From assembly GCA_031296325.1 (NCBI GenBank), contig JARLFY010000018.1:25716-89715 (forward strand): a DNA stretch of 64,000 nucleotides, read 5' to 3'. Each line of letters opens with the position of its first letter. Positions within the stretch are counted from its first letter, which is position 1. Of the stretch, positions 8,362-17,476 are shown one piece after another. The DNA is from Acidobacteriaceae bacterium. Lineage in GTDB: Bacteria; Acidobacteriota; Terriglobia; Terriglobales; Acidobacteriaceae. The translations under genes and the position numbers were made by a program. Under the pieces are notes generated by a model. That model was given only the letters and a program-made list of their open reading frames with translations. It was not told where the DNA came from and did not search any database.

Positions 8362-9600
8362 ATGACTGAAGATCAGGATGCAACGCCCGTAGCAACGGAA
8401 ACAATTCCCGTAGCAACGCAGGAGCCCGAGATGACGACTGAAGTCGCGCCCACTGGAAACGCCGCGCCCACCGGAAACCTTGAGATCAGCGTCTCCCGCG
8501 CCGAACTACTGCGCGAGCTGACTGCGGCTCAGTCTGTCGTGGAGCGTAAGACGACCATCCCGATCCTCTCCAACTTTCTCTTCGAGGCCAGCGAAGACCG
8601 GCTCTCGATTACCGCCACGGACCTCGATCAAGGTCTGCGCACCAGTTGCACAGCCAAGGTCAAGAAGCCCGGAGCCTGCACTATTCCCGCGCGCAAGCTC
8701 TACGACTACATCAAACTGCTGCCCGAGGGCGACATCTCCATCAAACTGATGGACAATCACTGGGTGCAGATCCGCGCCGGTCGCTCCAACACCAAGATGG
8801 TTGGCATGGCTCGCGCCAACTACCCGCTGGTTCCCGAGTTCCCCGCCTCTGGAGCGGTCAAGATCTCCGTCTCTGCGCTGAAGAACATGATCTCGAAGAC
8901 GATCTTCGCCATCTCCAACGAGGAGAGCCGCTACACCCTGAACGGAGCGCTGCTGGTGCTCAAGGCGGAGTCGATGGCCATGGTCGCCACCGACGGCCAC
9001 CGTCTGGCGCACATCGAGAAGCTGGGCGAGTCGCTCGACGGCATCAACGGCGAGAAGAAGACCCTGATTCCGCGCAAGGCACTCAGCGAGTTGCTCTCTC
9101 TGCTCAACTCCACCGAGGCCGAATCGATGGAGTTCGCCGACGATGAGCAGACGCTCTTCTTCCGCGTGGGCAATCGTGTGCTGACCAGCCGCAAACTGAC
9201 CGGCCAGTTCCCCAACTACGAGGCGGTTCTGCCGCGTGACAACAACAAGTTCGTCATCGTCCGCTCGGAGGACCTGATGGGATGCATTCAGCGCGTCGCC
9301 CAGTTCGCCGACGAGCGCTCGGGAGCCATCAAGATTCGTCTGGAGCAGAACGAGTTGAAGCTCTCTTCCTCGTCCACCGACTCTGGCGAATCCGAGGACA
9401 CCATCGAGACGCCCTACAACTACGACCCCATCGTAGTTGGCTTCAATAGCCAGTACCTGATCGACTTCCTCAAGGCCATTGGCAACACCGGCGAGGTTCG
9501 CCTGGAGTTCAAGGACGCGCAGTCCGCCGGACAGATGCGCCCCGAGGACGGCTCGGACGACGTCAAATACCGCTACATCCTGATGCCCATGAGGATCTGA
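8362..9600 (+). CDS. dnaN: DNA polymerase III sliding clamp (beta subunit)
   Basis: Ring-shaped processivity factor that tethers DNA polymerase III to DNA. The protein has three clamp domains with typical segments such as TTIPILSNFLFEA, the MVATDGHRLA motif and a C-terminal YILMPMRI that closes the peptide-binding pocket. The ATG at 8362 follows GGAGAG and gives 412 residues. The first ~45 residues form an acidic/Thr-rich extension before the clamp fold, so another start at 8341 or a later one is possible. It is separated from dnaA here; its stop is 6 bp from the convergent exported-protein gene. Confidence 0.96.
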   Translation: MTEDQDATPVATETIPVATQEPEMTTEVAPTGNAAPTGNLEISVSRAELLRELTAAQSVVERKTTIPILSNFLFEASEDRLSITATDLDQGLRTSCTAKVKKPGACTIPARKLYDYIKLLPEGDISIKLMDNHWVQIRAGRSNTKMVGMARANYPLVPEFPASGAVKISVSALKNMISKTIFAISNEESRYTLNGALLVLKAESMAMVATDGHRLAHIEKLGESLDGINGEKKTLIPRKALSELLSLLNSTEAESMEFADDEQTLFFRVGNRVLTSRKLTGQFPNYEAVLPRDNNKFVIVRSEDLMGCIQRVAQFADERSGAIKIRLEQNELKLSSSSTDSGESEDTIETPYNYDPIVVGFNSQYLIDFLKAIGNTGEVRLEFKDAQSAGQMRPEDGSDDVKYRYILMPMRI

Positions 9601-9606
9601 TCTTAC

Positions 9607-12603
9607 TCACGGCCCCTGTTGGATCGATACCGTAGCGAATCCCTGCGTACCGGTTGACATGGCGATTTTGGTCACCTCGGCGACTCCCGCAATCTTCATG
9701 GGAACGAAGCTGATCGTTCCTCCTGCGTTTGAGACGGCGGAGGTTGGCGTCGCGACGGCCAGCAGCGGAGTCACCGGACAGCGTCCGCGCGTTGGACACG
9801 GCATCGCCACCGCGCTCGCCGTCTGGTAGAGGGAGACCGCAGAGCTGGCCACCGGATCGCTACTCGTGTCGGTCACCATCGCGCCGACCGGAGCGAAGGT
9901 TCCCGCCAAAGCGATAGACTGATTCGCTCCGCTGGTCAGCGCCAGTCGCCACGCCGACGGATCGACACCCACGGACGCGAAGCTTGCGCACACAGCGGCT
10001 GGAATCGTCCACACGCAGGCCTGCCCCGTCGCCTGCACCCCTGCCGCCAGCGGCCCTGCCACCGCCGCAGTCTGCGCCACTCCGTTTGCGTCGATCAGGC
10101 TCGTTCCCGGCGAGACGGTCATAGCCCCAGATCCGGTCCAACTCACCGTCGTTTCCACCACCGCCGCGCCGTTCTGGATGACGCTTACCTGCGGAGTCCA
10201 GATCGCCGTCGCTCCTGCCGCAATGTACTCCACCGATTGCAGCATCGTCACACTGCGCGCAACCGCCAACAGCGTCGTCGTCTGCACCGCGCCCACCGCC
10301 GCCGCCTGTACCGAGACCGTTCCGAAGGCCGTCGGAGTCAGCAGCGTCGAAGCCGTTCCAGTCGAGTCCGTCAGCAAGACGCAGGGCGTCACCGCGCAGC
10401 CGCTCAGTTGTGCCGCAACGCTGCCCGTCAGCGTAGAGAAGGTCACCGGCATGCCCGCCACCGGCGTCACGCCGTCGCCCAGAAACACGCGCACCGCGAA
10501 GGGGACCGCCGCAGTCGTTCCCACTGACACTGGCCCAATCGGCACAGAGAGCAGAGCCATCCGATCCGGCGCGACGGCGCTGCTATAGGTCAGCGCGCCC
10601 GTCATCACTGTCGATCCTCCCGTGGAGAGATCGATCACCGAAACATCGACCTGCCCCGTTGGATTCGCCGCAAACGCGCTCTCTGCCGGGGCCACGGCGA
10701 CGATCGTCGATGCCGTCCAACTGGCCACCACCGCCGTTACGCCATTCACCGTAACCTTGTTGCCTGCGCGGAATCCCATCCCACTGATCGTAATCAGTCC
10801 GCCGCTCGGGCTGACGCTCGCGGGAGCGACCGAGTCCGCATAGAGTACGCGCGCCTGGTACGCGAAGTCTGGCCGCCCATCGCCTCGCGCATCCGCAATG
10901 ACGAAGCGCAGAGCCTCGGCTTGCGTCGTCGCAACGCTGGTCGCCGTCATTCCCAGCGTCGTTGTGTTGAATGCGGAAGCTGTCGCCGCAACCGTCGGCA
11001 GGGTTCCCGTAGCATCGCCTTCGGCCCACACTCCGATCAGAGGCATCGCCTTCCTTGTCGTTGCCAGTCCGCTCTCGTCCAGAGCCGTCACCTCCAGCGT
11101 AGCCGTTCTCCCCGCCTGTGCGTTGAAGCTCGACCAGGCCGAATGCTCATGCGCGCACAACACCGCCGTCCACCATCCTCCTGCCGCAACCGATGCCGGA
11201 GACGACTCTACACCGTCGCCGCTGGTATCGCAGTTGCTCGCCGCATCGCTCGGCGCAAAGTCGGTCTCCACTGCGCTCCATGGGTACAGATTCACCTGCA
11301 AGGGATATTGAGTGTACTTGCTCTGCGAGGCTCCAGAAGGAGTGACTTGTCCTGATCCATAAGGCCCGACCGCATGTGTTCCAACGTACAGCGGATTGAT
11401 CGCCTCAGTCGTTATCAAACCCAGCATTGGGCCGTTCTGTGCATTCGCAGGATCGATATCCGGAACCCAGCCCATGTAGTAGAAGCCCTCGCGTTGGCCG
11501 TCCGTTGTCCCCATGCTCTCGGTCAACCCGGAGGCGACTCCCGTCACCGGGTTCCCGGCATTCTGCTGAAACGAATATCCGCTCACGGCAGACACATCCT
11601 CCCACGGCTCGGGAATCGACCACCCGCCCTGCTGGCGCTGCAACACCACATTGACTCCCTGCATTCCTTCGCCTGTAGGAAAGCTCACCGTTCCGTAGGC
11701 AACGCTGGCCTGCGTGTAGCTCCATATCTTTCCCCCCGCAGGAGGAGTAACGGGAAACGAGTACATCACCGACATCGGATAGAGCGACGAGATCGACGCC
11801 ACATCGTCGTCGCGCAGAGTAAACGGCTGTTGCAGGCAAAGGTAGGTGTATGCGCCGCACACAATGTCGATCGGATGCATGATCGGCCAGTGCAGTGCCT
11901 GGTTGGCTGTTGCCTGTGGATTTCCTGTGAAAACATTGTCGTTGGTCTGCGACCAGCCCAGCCCGAGTACTCGCCCGAAGGCCCGCTCCAACTGGTATTG
12001 CAACTGGTACTGCTGCTGCGGCAAAGCTCCGGTGCAGCGCCCATTCAACACCAGAATCGCGTGCTGGATCACTCCTGCTGTGGAGATCGAGTCCACACTC
12101 TCCGTTACTCCATTCTGGCGACACTCCGCCGGGTTGCTCGCCCCTCCACCCAGCAGCATGTCCGTCACCGAGCCGTCGCTGTCATAGATCACCGCAATCG
12201 GAATTGCCGCGTAGTTTGTACTCTGCACATCACTCGGAAAGACCGGCCCGTTTACCCCCAGATAGGAGTTCGCCGCACTCACATGCTCGGCCAAAGCTCC
12301 TCCGTGGCTGACTACGATCGACGCGGTCGGAACGTTCCATACGCTGGCCGCCGCCGCTACAATCGCATCGGCGGCGGCGTGGTTCACCGAAGCGCTCAAG
12401 TCTCCCGGATCGGTAAAGTAGCTTGGATTTATGTCCCAACCCACCGGAATCCCGCTATTTGTGAAGTAGGGTGGGCCGGTCACCCAGCGCGGCCCCGCCG
12501 CTCCCGCGTTGATCGCCACGCCCAGCGCTGTCAGCAAGACGACGGCCTGTCTCCAGCCAAGTCCTCTCGGCCCGATCTCGATTCCCGCCTCAGCGCGTCG
12601 CAT
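9607..12603 (-). CDS. Exported IPT/TIG-domain protein with a degenerate matrixin-like region
   Basis: A 998-residue secreted protein with an N-terminal signal peptide (QAVVLLTALGVAINAGAAG). Residues of about 50-290 resemble secreted matrixin-type metalloproteases, but where HExGHxLGLxH is expected the sequence is RAFGRVLGLGW (11953-11985), so every zinc ligand is lost. IPT/TIG and Ig-like repeats make up the C-terminal two thirds. The ATG at 12603 overlaps the end of the upstream gene by 14 bp, which indicates translational coupling. It is probably non-enzymatic, for binding or surface display; the function is unknown. Confidence 0.72.
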   Translation of the reverse strand: MRRAEAGIEIGPRGLGWRQAVVLLTALGVAINAGAAGPRWVTGPPYFTNSGIPVGWDINPSYFTDPGDLSASVNHAAADAIVAAAASVWNVPTASIVVSHGGALAEHVSAANSYLGVNGPVFPSDVQSTNYAAIPIAVIYDSDGSVTDMLLGGGASNPAECRQNGVTESVDSISTAGVIQHAILVLNGRCTGALPQQQYQLQYQLERAFGRVLGLGWSQTNDNVFTGNPQATANQALHWPIMHPIDIVCGAYTYLCLQQPFTLRDDDVASISSLYPMSVMYSFPVTPPAGGKIWSYTQASVAYGTVSFPTGEGMQGVNVVLQRQQGGWSIPEPWEDVSAVSGYSFQQNAGNPVTGVASGLTESMGTTDGQREGFYYMGWVPDIDPANAQNGPMLGLITTEAINPLYVGTHAVGPYGSGQVTPSGASQSKYTQYPLQVNLYPWSAVETDFAPSDAASNCDTSGDGVESSPASVAAGGWWTAVLCAHEHSAWSSFNAQAGRTATLEVTALDESGLATTRKAMPLIGVWAEGDATGTLPTVAATASAFNTTTLGMTATSVATTQAEALRFVIADARGDGRPDFAYQARVLYADSVAPASVSPSGGLITISGMGFRAGNKVTVNGVTAVVASWTASTIVAVAPAESAFAANPTGQVDVSVIDLSTGGSTVMTGALTYSSAVAPDRMALLSVPIGPVSVGTTAAVPFAVRVFLGDGVTPVAGMPVTFSTLTGSVAAQLSGCAVTPCVLLTDSTGTASTLLTPTAFGTVSVQAAAVGAVQTTTLLAVARSVTMLQSVEYIAAGATAIWTPQVSVIQNGAAVVETTVSWTGSGAMTVSPGTSLIDANGVAQTAAVAGPLAAGVQATGQACVWTIPAAVCASFASVGVDPSAWRLALTSGANQSIALAGTFAPVGAMVTDTSSDPVASSAVSLYQTASAVAMPCPTRGRCPVTPLLAVATPTSAVSNAGGTISFVPMKIAGVAEVTKIAMSTGTQGFATVSIQQGP

Positions 12604-13279
12604 GCTCGGCCTTCTCCCAACTCCGCAGCAAACCCAGAACCGTCGCGTATCCCGCACTCTGCGCGTCGGAGGAGGTCGTAGCCGCAGACGCAGTGTCCAC
12701 CACTACGTCCGAGCCAGCAACCTCAGCCGACGGCCTCGCCTGCAACCGCGCACTCTCGGCCCTGTACGTCATCGTGCGAACCACCCGCGTCCCCACCCAG
12801 CGCAGATCCGCCACACGTCCATCCACCAGCAAAGAGTTCTTCGTCGAAGCCGCTGCGTCCCCAACCTTCGGCCCCGTGCCGCGAATCGGAATGGCTCCAT
12901 CCATCCCTCCCACCGGAGAACTCAGCCCCGCCGCGCTCGGCGGATAGAGCAGCATCAGGTACCTCTGACCGACGTGAAACGGCTCGTCCTCCGCTGGGCA
13001 CAATCCAGCCCACTCGCGCAGCGTGTAGGCCTCTCCGCTCACCCCCCGGATCGCGTCCTCCACGGCAAAATCAATCTCCACCACGCCGGTCGAGCCGCCC
13101 GTTCCCGGCAGCCGACGCACCCCCGTCACCTCTCCCGTAAAGATGACCCCGGCCTGCCGCGTCATCGCCCGCAGCGCCTCATGGGTCGTCTGCGGAGGAG
13201 TCGCCTGCGCCAGCCCGAACTCCGTTCCCAGAGCCAGAGCCAAGGCGCAGCCCATTCGCAACGCCCATCTCTTCGCCAT
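12590..13279 (-). CDS. Exported protein of unknown function coupled to the TIG-domain protein
   Basis: A 229-residue protein with a signal peptide (MAKRWALRMGCALALALGTEFGLAQA). The mature part contains a beta-rich segment (AGVIFTGEVTGVRRLPG, then VEIDFAVEDAIRG and a GLCPAEDEPFHVGQRYLMLLYP stretch) like small secreted domains of Acidobacteria. No catalytic motif was recognised. GGAGG precedes the ATG at good spacing. Its stop overlaps the start of the large TIG protein, so the pair is probably made together and may act together at the cell surface. Confidence 0.72.
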   Translation of the reverse strand: MAKRWALRMGCALALALGTEFGLAQATPPQTTHEALRAMTRQAGVIFTGEVTGVRRLPGTGGSTGVVEIDFAVEDAIRGVSGEAYTLREWAGLCPAEDEPFHVGQRYLMLLYPPSAAGLSSPVGGMDGAIPIRGTGPKVGDAAASTKNSLLVDGRVADLRWVGTRVVRTMTYRAESARLQARPSAEVAGSDVVVDTASAATTSSDAQSAGYATVLGLLRSWEKAEHATR

Positions 13280-13412
13280 AGCGCACCTCCACCGTTACCC
13301 AGTCTTTCGTCATGGGTACGAAGGCGTGCGTCATTGTCGCGTTCTCACACAATACTGTCGCGGAATCGGACATCCAGAGCGTCTTCATCGTTACAGCAAG
13401 GTAGGAAAACAA

Positions 13413-13445
13413 TTGTCATTCTGAGCGAAGCGAAGAATCCCCGCT
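13413..13445 (+). repeat. Interspersed repeat unit A
   Basis: TTGTCATTCTGAGCGAAGCG followed by AAGAATCCCCGCT, the clearest consensus copy in the window. It abuts the stop codon of the flavin reductase gene (2-bp overlap), so it lies in that transcript's 3' end. Confidence 0.8.
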
Positions 13446-13974
13446 ATGGCATCTTCGACTTCAGTTGGATCATTTCGCCGTCCACCGCAAATCGTCCAAA
13501 CCCGTGATGGTGGATGGTCTTCGGATTCTTCTGCGCCGGGTCGATCCACGCCTTGACCACCTCAAGAATAAAGAGGTTGTACTTGTTGACCAGGCGAGTA
13601 TCGACCACCTTGCACTCCAGATTGGCGAAGCATTCGACCACCAGCGGCGCGACCACGCACTCGGCGGGTCTCGGCGTCAGATGGAACTTCGCAAACTTGT
13701 CCGTATCTAGGCCCGAGCAGTTGCCGATCTCCACGACCTTGGGGGCAAGTTCCAGCGACGGAATGGCGATGACGCATTGTTTGGTGGCGCGCAACGCGGC
13801 AAAGCTGTAATCGGCGTTGCTGACGACGCAGGCGACCAGCGGCGGAGTGAACTCGACCATCGTCTGCCAGGACATCGCCATGACGTTGGCGCGCCCCTTG
13901 CGAGCGGTCGTCAGCAAGACCACCGGTCCCGGTTCCAGCAATTGATAGACCTTCGATAACGCCAGATCTTTCAT
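13444..13974 (-). CDS. Flavin reductase family protein (FMN-binding split barrel)
   Basis: A 176-residue protein of the flavin reductase-like/FMN-binding family. The N-terminal GPVVLLTTARKGRANVMAMSWQT segment and the PPLVACVVSNADYSF strand are typical of the split-barrel fold, which binds FMN and reduces flavin with NAD(P)H or acts as an oxidoreductase. The partner or substrate is not indicated. AGGAG lies 11 nt before the ATG. It is transcribed convergently to nothing nearby and precedes the exported-protein pair in the same direction, separated by a repeat. Confidence 0.85.
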   Translation of the reverse strand: MKDLALSKVYQLLEPGPVVLLTTARKGRANVMAMSWQTMVEFTPPLVACVVSNADYSFAALRATKQCVIAIPSLELAPKVVEIGNCSGLDTDKFAKFHLTPRPAECVVAPLVVECFANLECKVVDTRLVNKYNLFILEVVKAWIDPAQKNPKTIHHHGFGRFAVDGEMIQLKSKMP

Positions 13975-14003
13975 ACGGTCACTGCTCCTGAAACCTTGTA
14001 GAT

Positions 14004-15707
14004 TCAGACTTTGCGTTCATACGGGACGTAGACTGGCTCCCATATATTCGCCTGAATCTGCTGCTTCAACTCCTCTTCGTCGGCCACCTGAGCCTGCCCC
14101 TCGCGCAGAGCCTGCCGTCCCACGGCCAGAGCGATCGAGCGGCTGAGCTTGCGCGCGGTTGCGATCGACGGCAGCAGGCTGGCCGTCTTGTCCTTTGCCG
14201 TGGGCACCAGCCGCGCCAGTTCCTTGGCTGCTGCCAGAATCATCGCATCGGTGACGCGCCTCGCCTTGGCCGAAATAATTCCCAATGCCAGCCCGGGAAA
14301 GATGTAGGAGTTATTGGTTTGGACGATGGGGATCGTCTTTCCGGCAAACTCCACCGGCCCAAACGGGCTTCCAGTTCCGATCAGAGCGCGTCCCTCGGTC
14401 CAGTTCATCAGGTCCTGCGGTTTGGCTTCGCAGCAGGAGATGGGGTTGGAGAGCGGGAGCAGGATCGGTCGTTCAGCGTGCTTGGCCATCTCGCGGATCG
14501 CCTCTTCGCTGAAGGCTCCCGCCTGGCCGGAGACGCCGATCAGCACGGTCGGCTTGGCGTGGCGCGCCACATCCAGCAGATCGATCTCCCCGTTGGTATG
14601 GTGCCAATCCTTGACCTCCTGCTTGCTGCGAGCGTAGGGAAGCTGCTCGGATCGAACGCCCTTACCCCCCTCGACGATCAGCCCGTAGCGGCCAATCGCG
14701 TAGATGCAGCTCCGCGCCTCCGCCTCGGAGACTCCCTTGTCCTGCATCAGTTGCAAGATCAGGTTGGTGATACCGATTCCCGCCGTGCCGAAGCCCATCA
14801 CGACGATGCGCTGCTTCTCCAGCGGCACTCCGGTCACGTTGATCGCAGAGAGCAGAGTCGCCGCAGCAATCGCCGCCGTACCCTGAATGTCGTCGTTGAA
14901 GGTGCAGAGCTGATCGCGATAACGATCCAGCAGACGAGTCGCGTTGGTTCGCGCAAAGTCCTCCCACTGCAGGAGAACGTGGGGCCAGCGCTTCTTTACC
15001 GCGCTGACAAAGGTCTCGACGAAGGTGTCGTACTTTTCGCCGCGAATCCGGTGATGTTGCCAGCCAACGTACAGAGGGCAGTCCAGCCGATCCTGATTGT
15101 CGGTTCCCACGTCCAGCAGGATCGGAAGACAATGCTCGGGATGAATGCCGCCGAGAGCGGTGTAGAGAGCCATCTTGCCGATGGGGATTCCCATTCCTCC
15201 CGCGCCTTGATCGCCCAGCCCGAGAATCCGCTCCCCATCGCTGACGACGATGCACTTCACGTCGTCGTAGCACGGATGATTCAGGATCTGCTCAATGCGA
15301 TCCATGTTCGGATAGCTGAGAAACAGGCCGCGCGGCTTCTTCCATATCTCGCTGAAGCGCTGACACCCCTCGCCCACGGTCGGGGTGTAGACCAGAGGCA
15401 TCATCTCCTCGATATGGTGAACCAGAAGCGCATAGAACAGCGTCTCGTTCATGTCCTGCAGGTCGCGTAGAGAGCTGTATTGATGGAAGAGGTCGGGCTG
15501 ATCACGCAGAAACTGAAGCCGTCGCTTGACCTGTCCTTCAAGACTGCCCACGGTGGGCGGCAACAATCCATGCAGGTCGAATGCGTCGCGTTCCGAGTTG
15601 GAAAATGCCGTCCCCTTGTTGAGTCGGGGAGAGTTAATTAGATCGAATCCAGAAAGAGAAACCTGACAGATCTCGCCGCTTGCGTCTTGCGGTAGCTCAT
15701 CGCCCAT
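14004..15707 (-). CDS. maeA: NAD-dependent malic enzyme
   Basis: Oxidative decarboxylation of malate to pyruvate with NAD(P)H formation. The 567-residue length and the N-terminal region with PLVYTPTVGEGCQRFSEIW are those of the large SfcA/MaeA type. Further motifs are ERILGLGDQGAGGMGIPIGK (substrate/NAD site), FNDDIQGTAAI (metal-binding Asp pair) and the Rossmann motif GFGTAGIGI. AGGAGAG precedes the ATG by 7 nt. The gene has its own upstream region carrying the 14-mer shared with lpd, suggesting joint control of pyruvate-linked metabolism. Confidence 0.95.
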   Translation of the reverse strand: MGDELPQDASGEICQVSLSGFDLINSPRLNKGTAFSNSERDAFDLHGLLPPTVGSLEGQVKRRLQFLRDQPDLFHQYSSLRDLQDMNETLFYALLVHHIEEMMPLVYTPTVGEGCQRFSEIWKKPRGLFLSYPNMDRIEQILNHPCYDDVKCIVVSDGERILGLGDQGAGGMGIPIGKMALYTALGGIHPEHCLPILLDVGTDNQDRLDCPLYVGWQHHRIRGEKYDTFVETFVSAVKKRWPHVLLQWEDFARTNATRLLDRYRDQLCTFNDDIQGTAAIAAATLLSAINVTGVPLEKQRIVVMGFGTAGIGITNLILQLMQDKGVSEAEARSCIYAIGRYGLIVEGGKGVRSEQLPYARSKQEVKDWHHTNGEIDLLDVARHAKPTVLIGVSGQAGAFSEEAIREMAKHAERPILLPLSNPISCCEAKPQDLMNWTEGRALIGTGSPFGPVEFAGKTIPIVQTNNSYIFPGLALGIISAKARRVTDAMILAAAKELARLVPTAKDKTASLLPSIATARKLSRSIALAVGRQALREGQAQVADEEELKQQIQANIWEPVYVPYERKV

Positions 15708-15747
15708 TCGTATGCTCTCCTGTCCGACTTCATCTCATCGGTTTATA

Positions 15748-15761
15748 GCCCAATTTTACGC
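15748..15761 (-). promoter_or_regulatory. 14-bp motif upstream of the malic enzyme gene
   Basis: Identical to the GCGTAAAATTGGGC motif upstream of lpd (6948-6961), in the same orientation and at a similar distance (41 nt) from the start codon. Confidence 0.4.
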
Positions 15762-15833
15762 GTAAACGCTGGCTTGCACAGTAACGCTAGCCCGCCATGG
15801 ATGGCAGGAGTCGGGATCCTGAATGTTTTGTGA

Positions 15834-15856
15834 TGGTCGAGGCGGAGAGATTCGAG
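15834..15856 (-). pseudogene. tRNA 3'-end-like fragment
   Basis: On the minus strand the segment reads CTCGAATC then TCTCCGCCTCG then ACCA, like a tRNA T-loop, T-stem, acceptor strand and CCA end. No matching 5' acceptor strand (CGAGGCG) was found on the 5' side, so this is not a whole tRNA. Such fragments are often left by integrative elements. It lies at the end of the RiPP-like cluster. Confidence 0.3.
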
Positions 15857-15885
15857 CCTCCCCCCTTGAATCTATCGCAGACTTA

Positions 15886-15954
15886 ATCTCTTCTCGAATT
15901 ACTGTAGACCCTAAATTATTTGTCATTCCGTAGCGCAAGCGGAGGTATCTGCTT
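15886..15954 (-). repeat. Interspersed repeat units A and C
   Basis: On the minus strand an A unit (ending CTACGGAATGACAAA style, here with one extra base pair change) is followed after ~13 nt by GTCTACAGTAATTCGAGA (unit C). The same A-then-C arrangement is found at 33448-33515 and 51840-51900. Confidence 0.7.
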
Positions 15955-15982
15955 ATGGCTCGCTCTACGACGGTCTACACTA

Positions 15983-17113
15983 TTACCGAAAATTCACTAC
16001 GTTCTCATTCGATGCAAGATGGATCTGCTCCAGTCCTGCGGCAGGCTTCGCTTTGGGATGAGCCATCATGCCAGCGATAACCACTCCAGTGCGCGTATAG
16101 GATTTCTCGCAGTCCAGACTCGAGGGTCCGCGCATGTTCCCTTCCATGTAGGCCAGCCCGGGACAGCGCGCGCAGGTTCCACTGTTATGCGAACAGGTGG
16201 AACAGACCGGAAGATCGTTCACCGTAATCGAACGAACCTCGTTCATCTGCGGCGAGTGCTTCCAGATGTCGATGAATTTGGTTGTACGCAGGTTTCCCGT
16301 GGGCAGAGGGAATTGCACGCAGGGATACACGTCGCCATACGGCGAAATGTAGCAAAAGGTGTGCCCAGCGCTGCATGGCAACATCTCCATGGCGTCCTCT
16401 TCGGCAAGCGGCCCCTTGGGGAGGTCACAGAACTCTTCCGGACTGGTTCCCAGAAGCGAGGGATCGCGAAACACCTGCTGTAGTTCGGTTTGACCAATGC
16501 CCAGATTCAAAATCGAGCGATCGCCATCCATCATTGGAGTAATGGTTGGATCGACCGTGTACTGCGCGCCGAATTCAGCGGCCAGTTCCTGTACTCCGGT
16601 ATAGTCCTGAAAATTGTTACGCATCAAGACATTGGCGAAGATTACTTTGACCCCGCGCTCCGCCAGAAGTCTGGCCCCGGCCAGCGATCTCTTGAACGAA
16701 CCCGGCAGTTTGCTGATCGCGTCATGCACCTCTGGACGATGCGAGTAGACGCTGATCTGAACCGATTCCGGAGCCAGAGCCTTGATTCGATCGGCCTCTG
16801 CTTTGTGGATCATCACCGCATTCGTCTTCAGCTTGAGGCAGAACATCAGGCTGCGAGCGTGCTGGGCAATCTCGAAGAAATCGCGGCGCATCAAAATCTC
16901 TCCGCCGCTGAGGGTCAGGAAGAACACGCCGGCCTCGGCCATTTGGTCGAGCAGATCCTTGATCTCGGCAGTGTTCATCTCGCCGTGATCGTCGTGATCC
17001 AGATAGCAATGCACACAGCGCTCGTTGCAGCGATAGGTCAGGTCGAGTTGAACGCCGAGCGGAACGCCCAGCCGCTGGGCCGTGTTGCTCATCTCACGAA
17101 TAAGCTGAGTCAT
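15983..17113 (-). CDS. Radical SAM/SPASM peptide-modifying enzyme (PqqE-like)
   Basis: A 376-residue radical SAM enzyme. The cluster-binding motif CNERCVHC (C29, C33, C36) is followed by the LSGGEIL S-adenosylmethionine motif. The C-terminal SPASM region has a cysteine series (CSAGHTFC, VYPC, CSTCSHNSGTCARC, DC) for auxiliary iron-sulfur clusters. Enzymes of this build make C-C, thioether or epimerised residues in ribosomal peptides. The ATG at 17113 follows GGGAGG; the earlier GTG lies before that site. It is last in a tight minus-strand run with pqqD-, hprK- and peptidase-like genes and a small precursor, so the precursor is its inferred substrate. Confidence 0.9.
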   Translation of the reverse strand: MTQLIREMSNTAQRLGVPLGVQLDLTYRCNERCVHCYLDHDDHGEMNTAEIKDLLDQMAEAGVFFLTLSGGEILMRRDFFEIAQHARSLMFCLKLKTNAVMIHKAEADRIKALAPESVQISVYSHRPEVHDAISKLPGSFKRSLAGARLLAERGVKVIFANVLMRNNFQDYTGVQELAAEFGAQYTVDPTITPMMDGDRSILNLGIGQTELQQVFRDPSLLGTSPEEFCDLPKGPLAEEDAMEMLPCSAGHTFCYISPYGDVYPCVQFPLPTGNLRTTKFIDIWKHSPQMNEVRSITVNDLPVCSTCSHNSGTCARCPGLAYMEGNMRGPSSLDCEKSYTRTGVVIAGMMAHPKAKPAAGLEQIHLASNENVVNFR

Positions 17114-17179
17114 GGCGCCTCCCTTTGTCACTACGAGGATCTGATTGAAATCCGTGGCCCGTATCGCGATGCAGAGAAA

Positions 17180-17476
17180 TTATTGCGCGTCCACAATGGG
17201 TGCATTGGAGACCTTCAGAATGCCATGCTCTTCCAACCCTGCGACCAGTTCCTCGGCATCGCGCAAGGCGACCGCCGGATCCACATCGAACTCCGCGCAG
17301 AGCTTTCCAGTCACAATATCTGCCAACGGGGTAACTCCATCGGCGGCCTGCCAGATCGCGGTTGCGGTCTGGTTCAGGCTGAACAGGGTGGAGTCGCGGC
17401 CAGACATAATCATCATCTCACCGCCCAGCTTGCGCGCAGCAACGTCTTTGTTTCTAGCGATATAAATAGTGCTCAT
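17180..17476 (-). CDS. PqqD-like peptide-recognition (RRE) protein
   Basis: A 98-residue PqqD-family protein: a winged-helix-turn-helix RiPP recognition element that binds a precursor leader and delivers it to the modifying enzyme. Typical features are the beta hairpin GGEMMIMSGRDSTLFSLNQTA and the DPAVALRDAEELVAGLEEHGIL helix region. The ATG at 17476 overlaps the stop of the HPr-kinase-like gene as ATGA, and GGGAG lies 8 nt upstream. The upstream 25 codons of the open frame are therefore not part of the protein. A 66-nt gap separates it from the radical SAM gene. Confidence 0.9.
   Translation of the reverse strand: MSTIYIARNKDVAARKLGGEMMIMSGRDSTLFSLNQTATAIWQAADGVTPLADIVTGKLCAEFDVDPAVALRDAEELVAGLEEHGILKVSNAPIVDAQ

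Noticed and set aside
11374..12681. Long plus-strand open frame of 435 codons
   Set aside because: Antisense shadow of the exported TIG-domain gene; Arg/His-rich and without family features or ribosome site.
12509..13507. 332-codon plus-strand open frame
   Set aside because: Runs antisense across two overlapping exported-protein genes and into a repeat; no domain.
15983..17476. Pyrroloquinoline quinone biosynthesis (pqqD/pqqE)
   Set aside because: No pqqA-type precursor with the Glu/Tyr pair and no pqqB or pqqC nearby; the peptide present lacks the needed residues.
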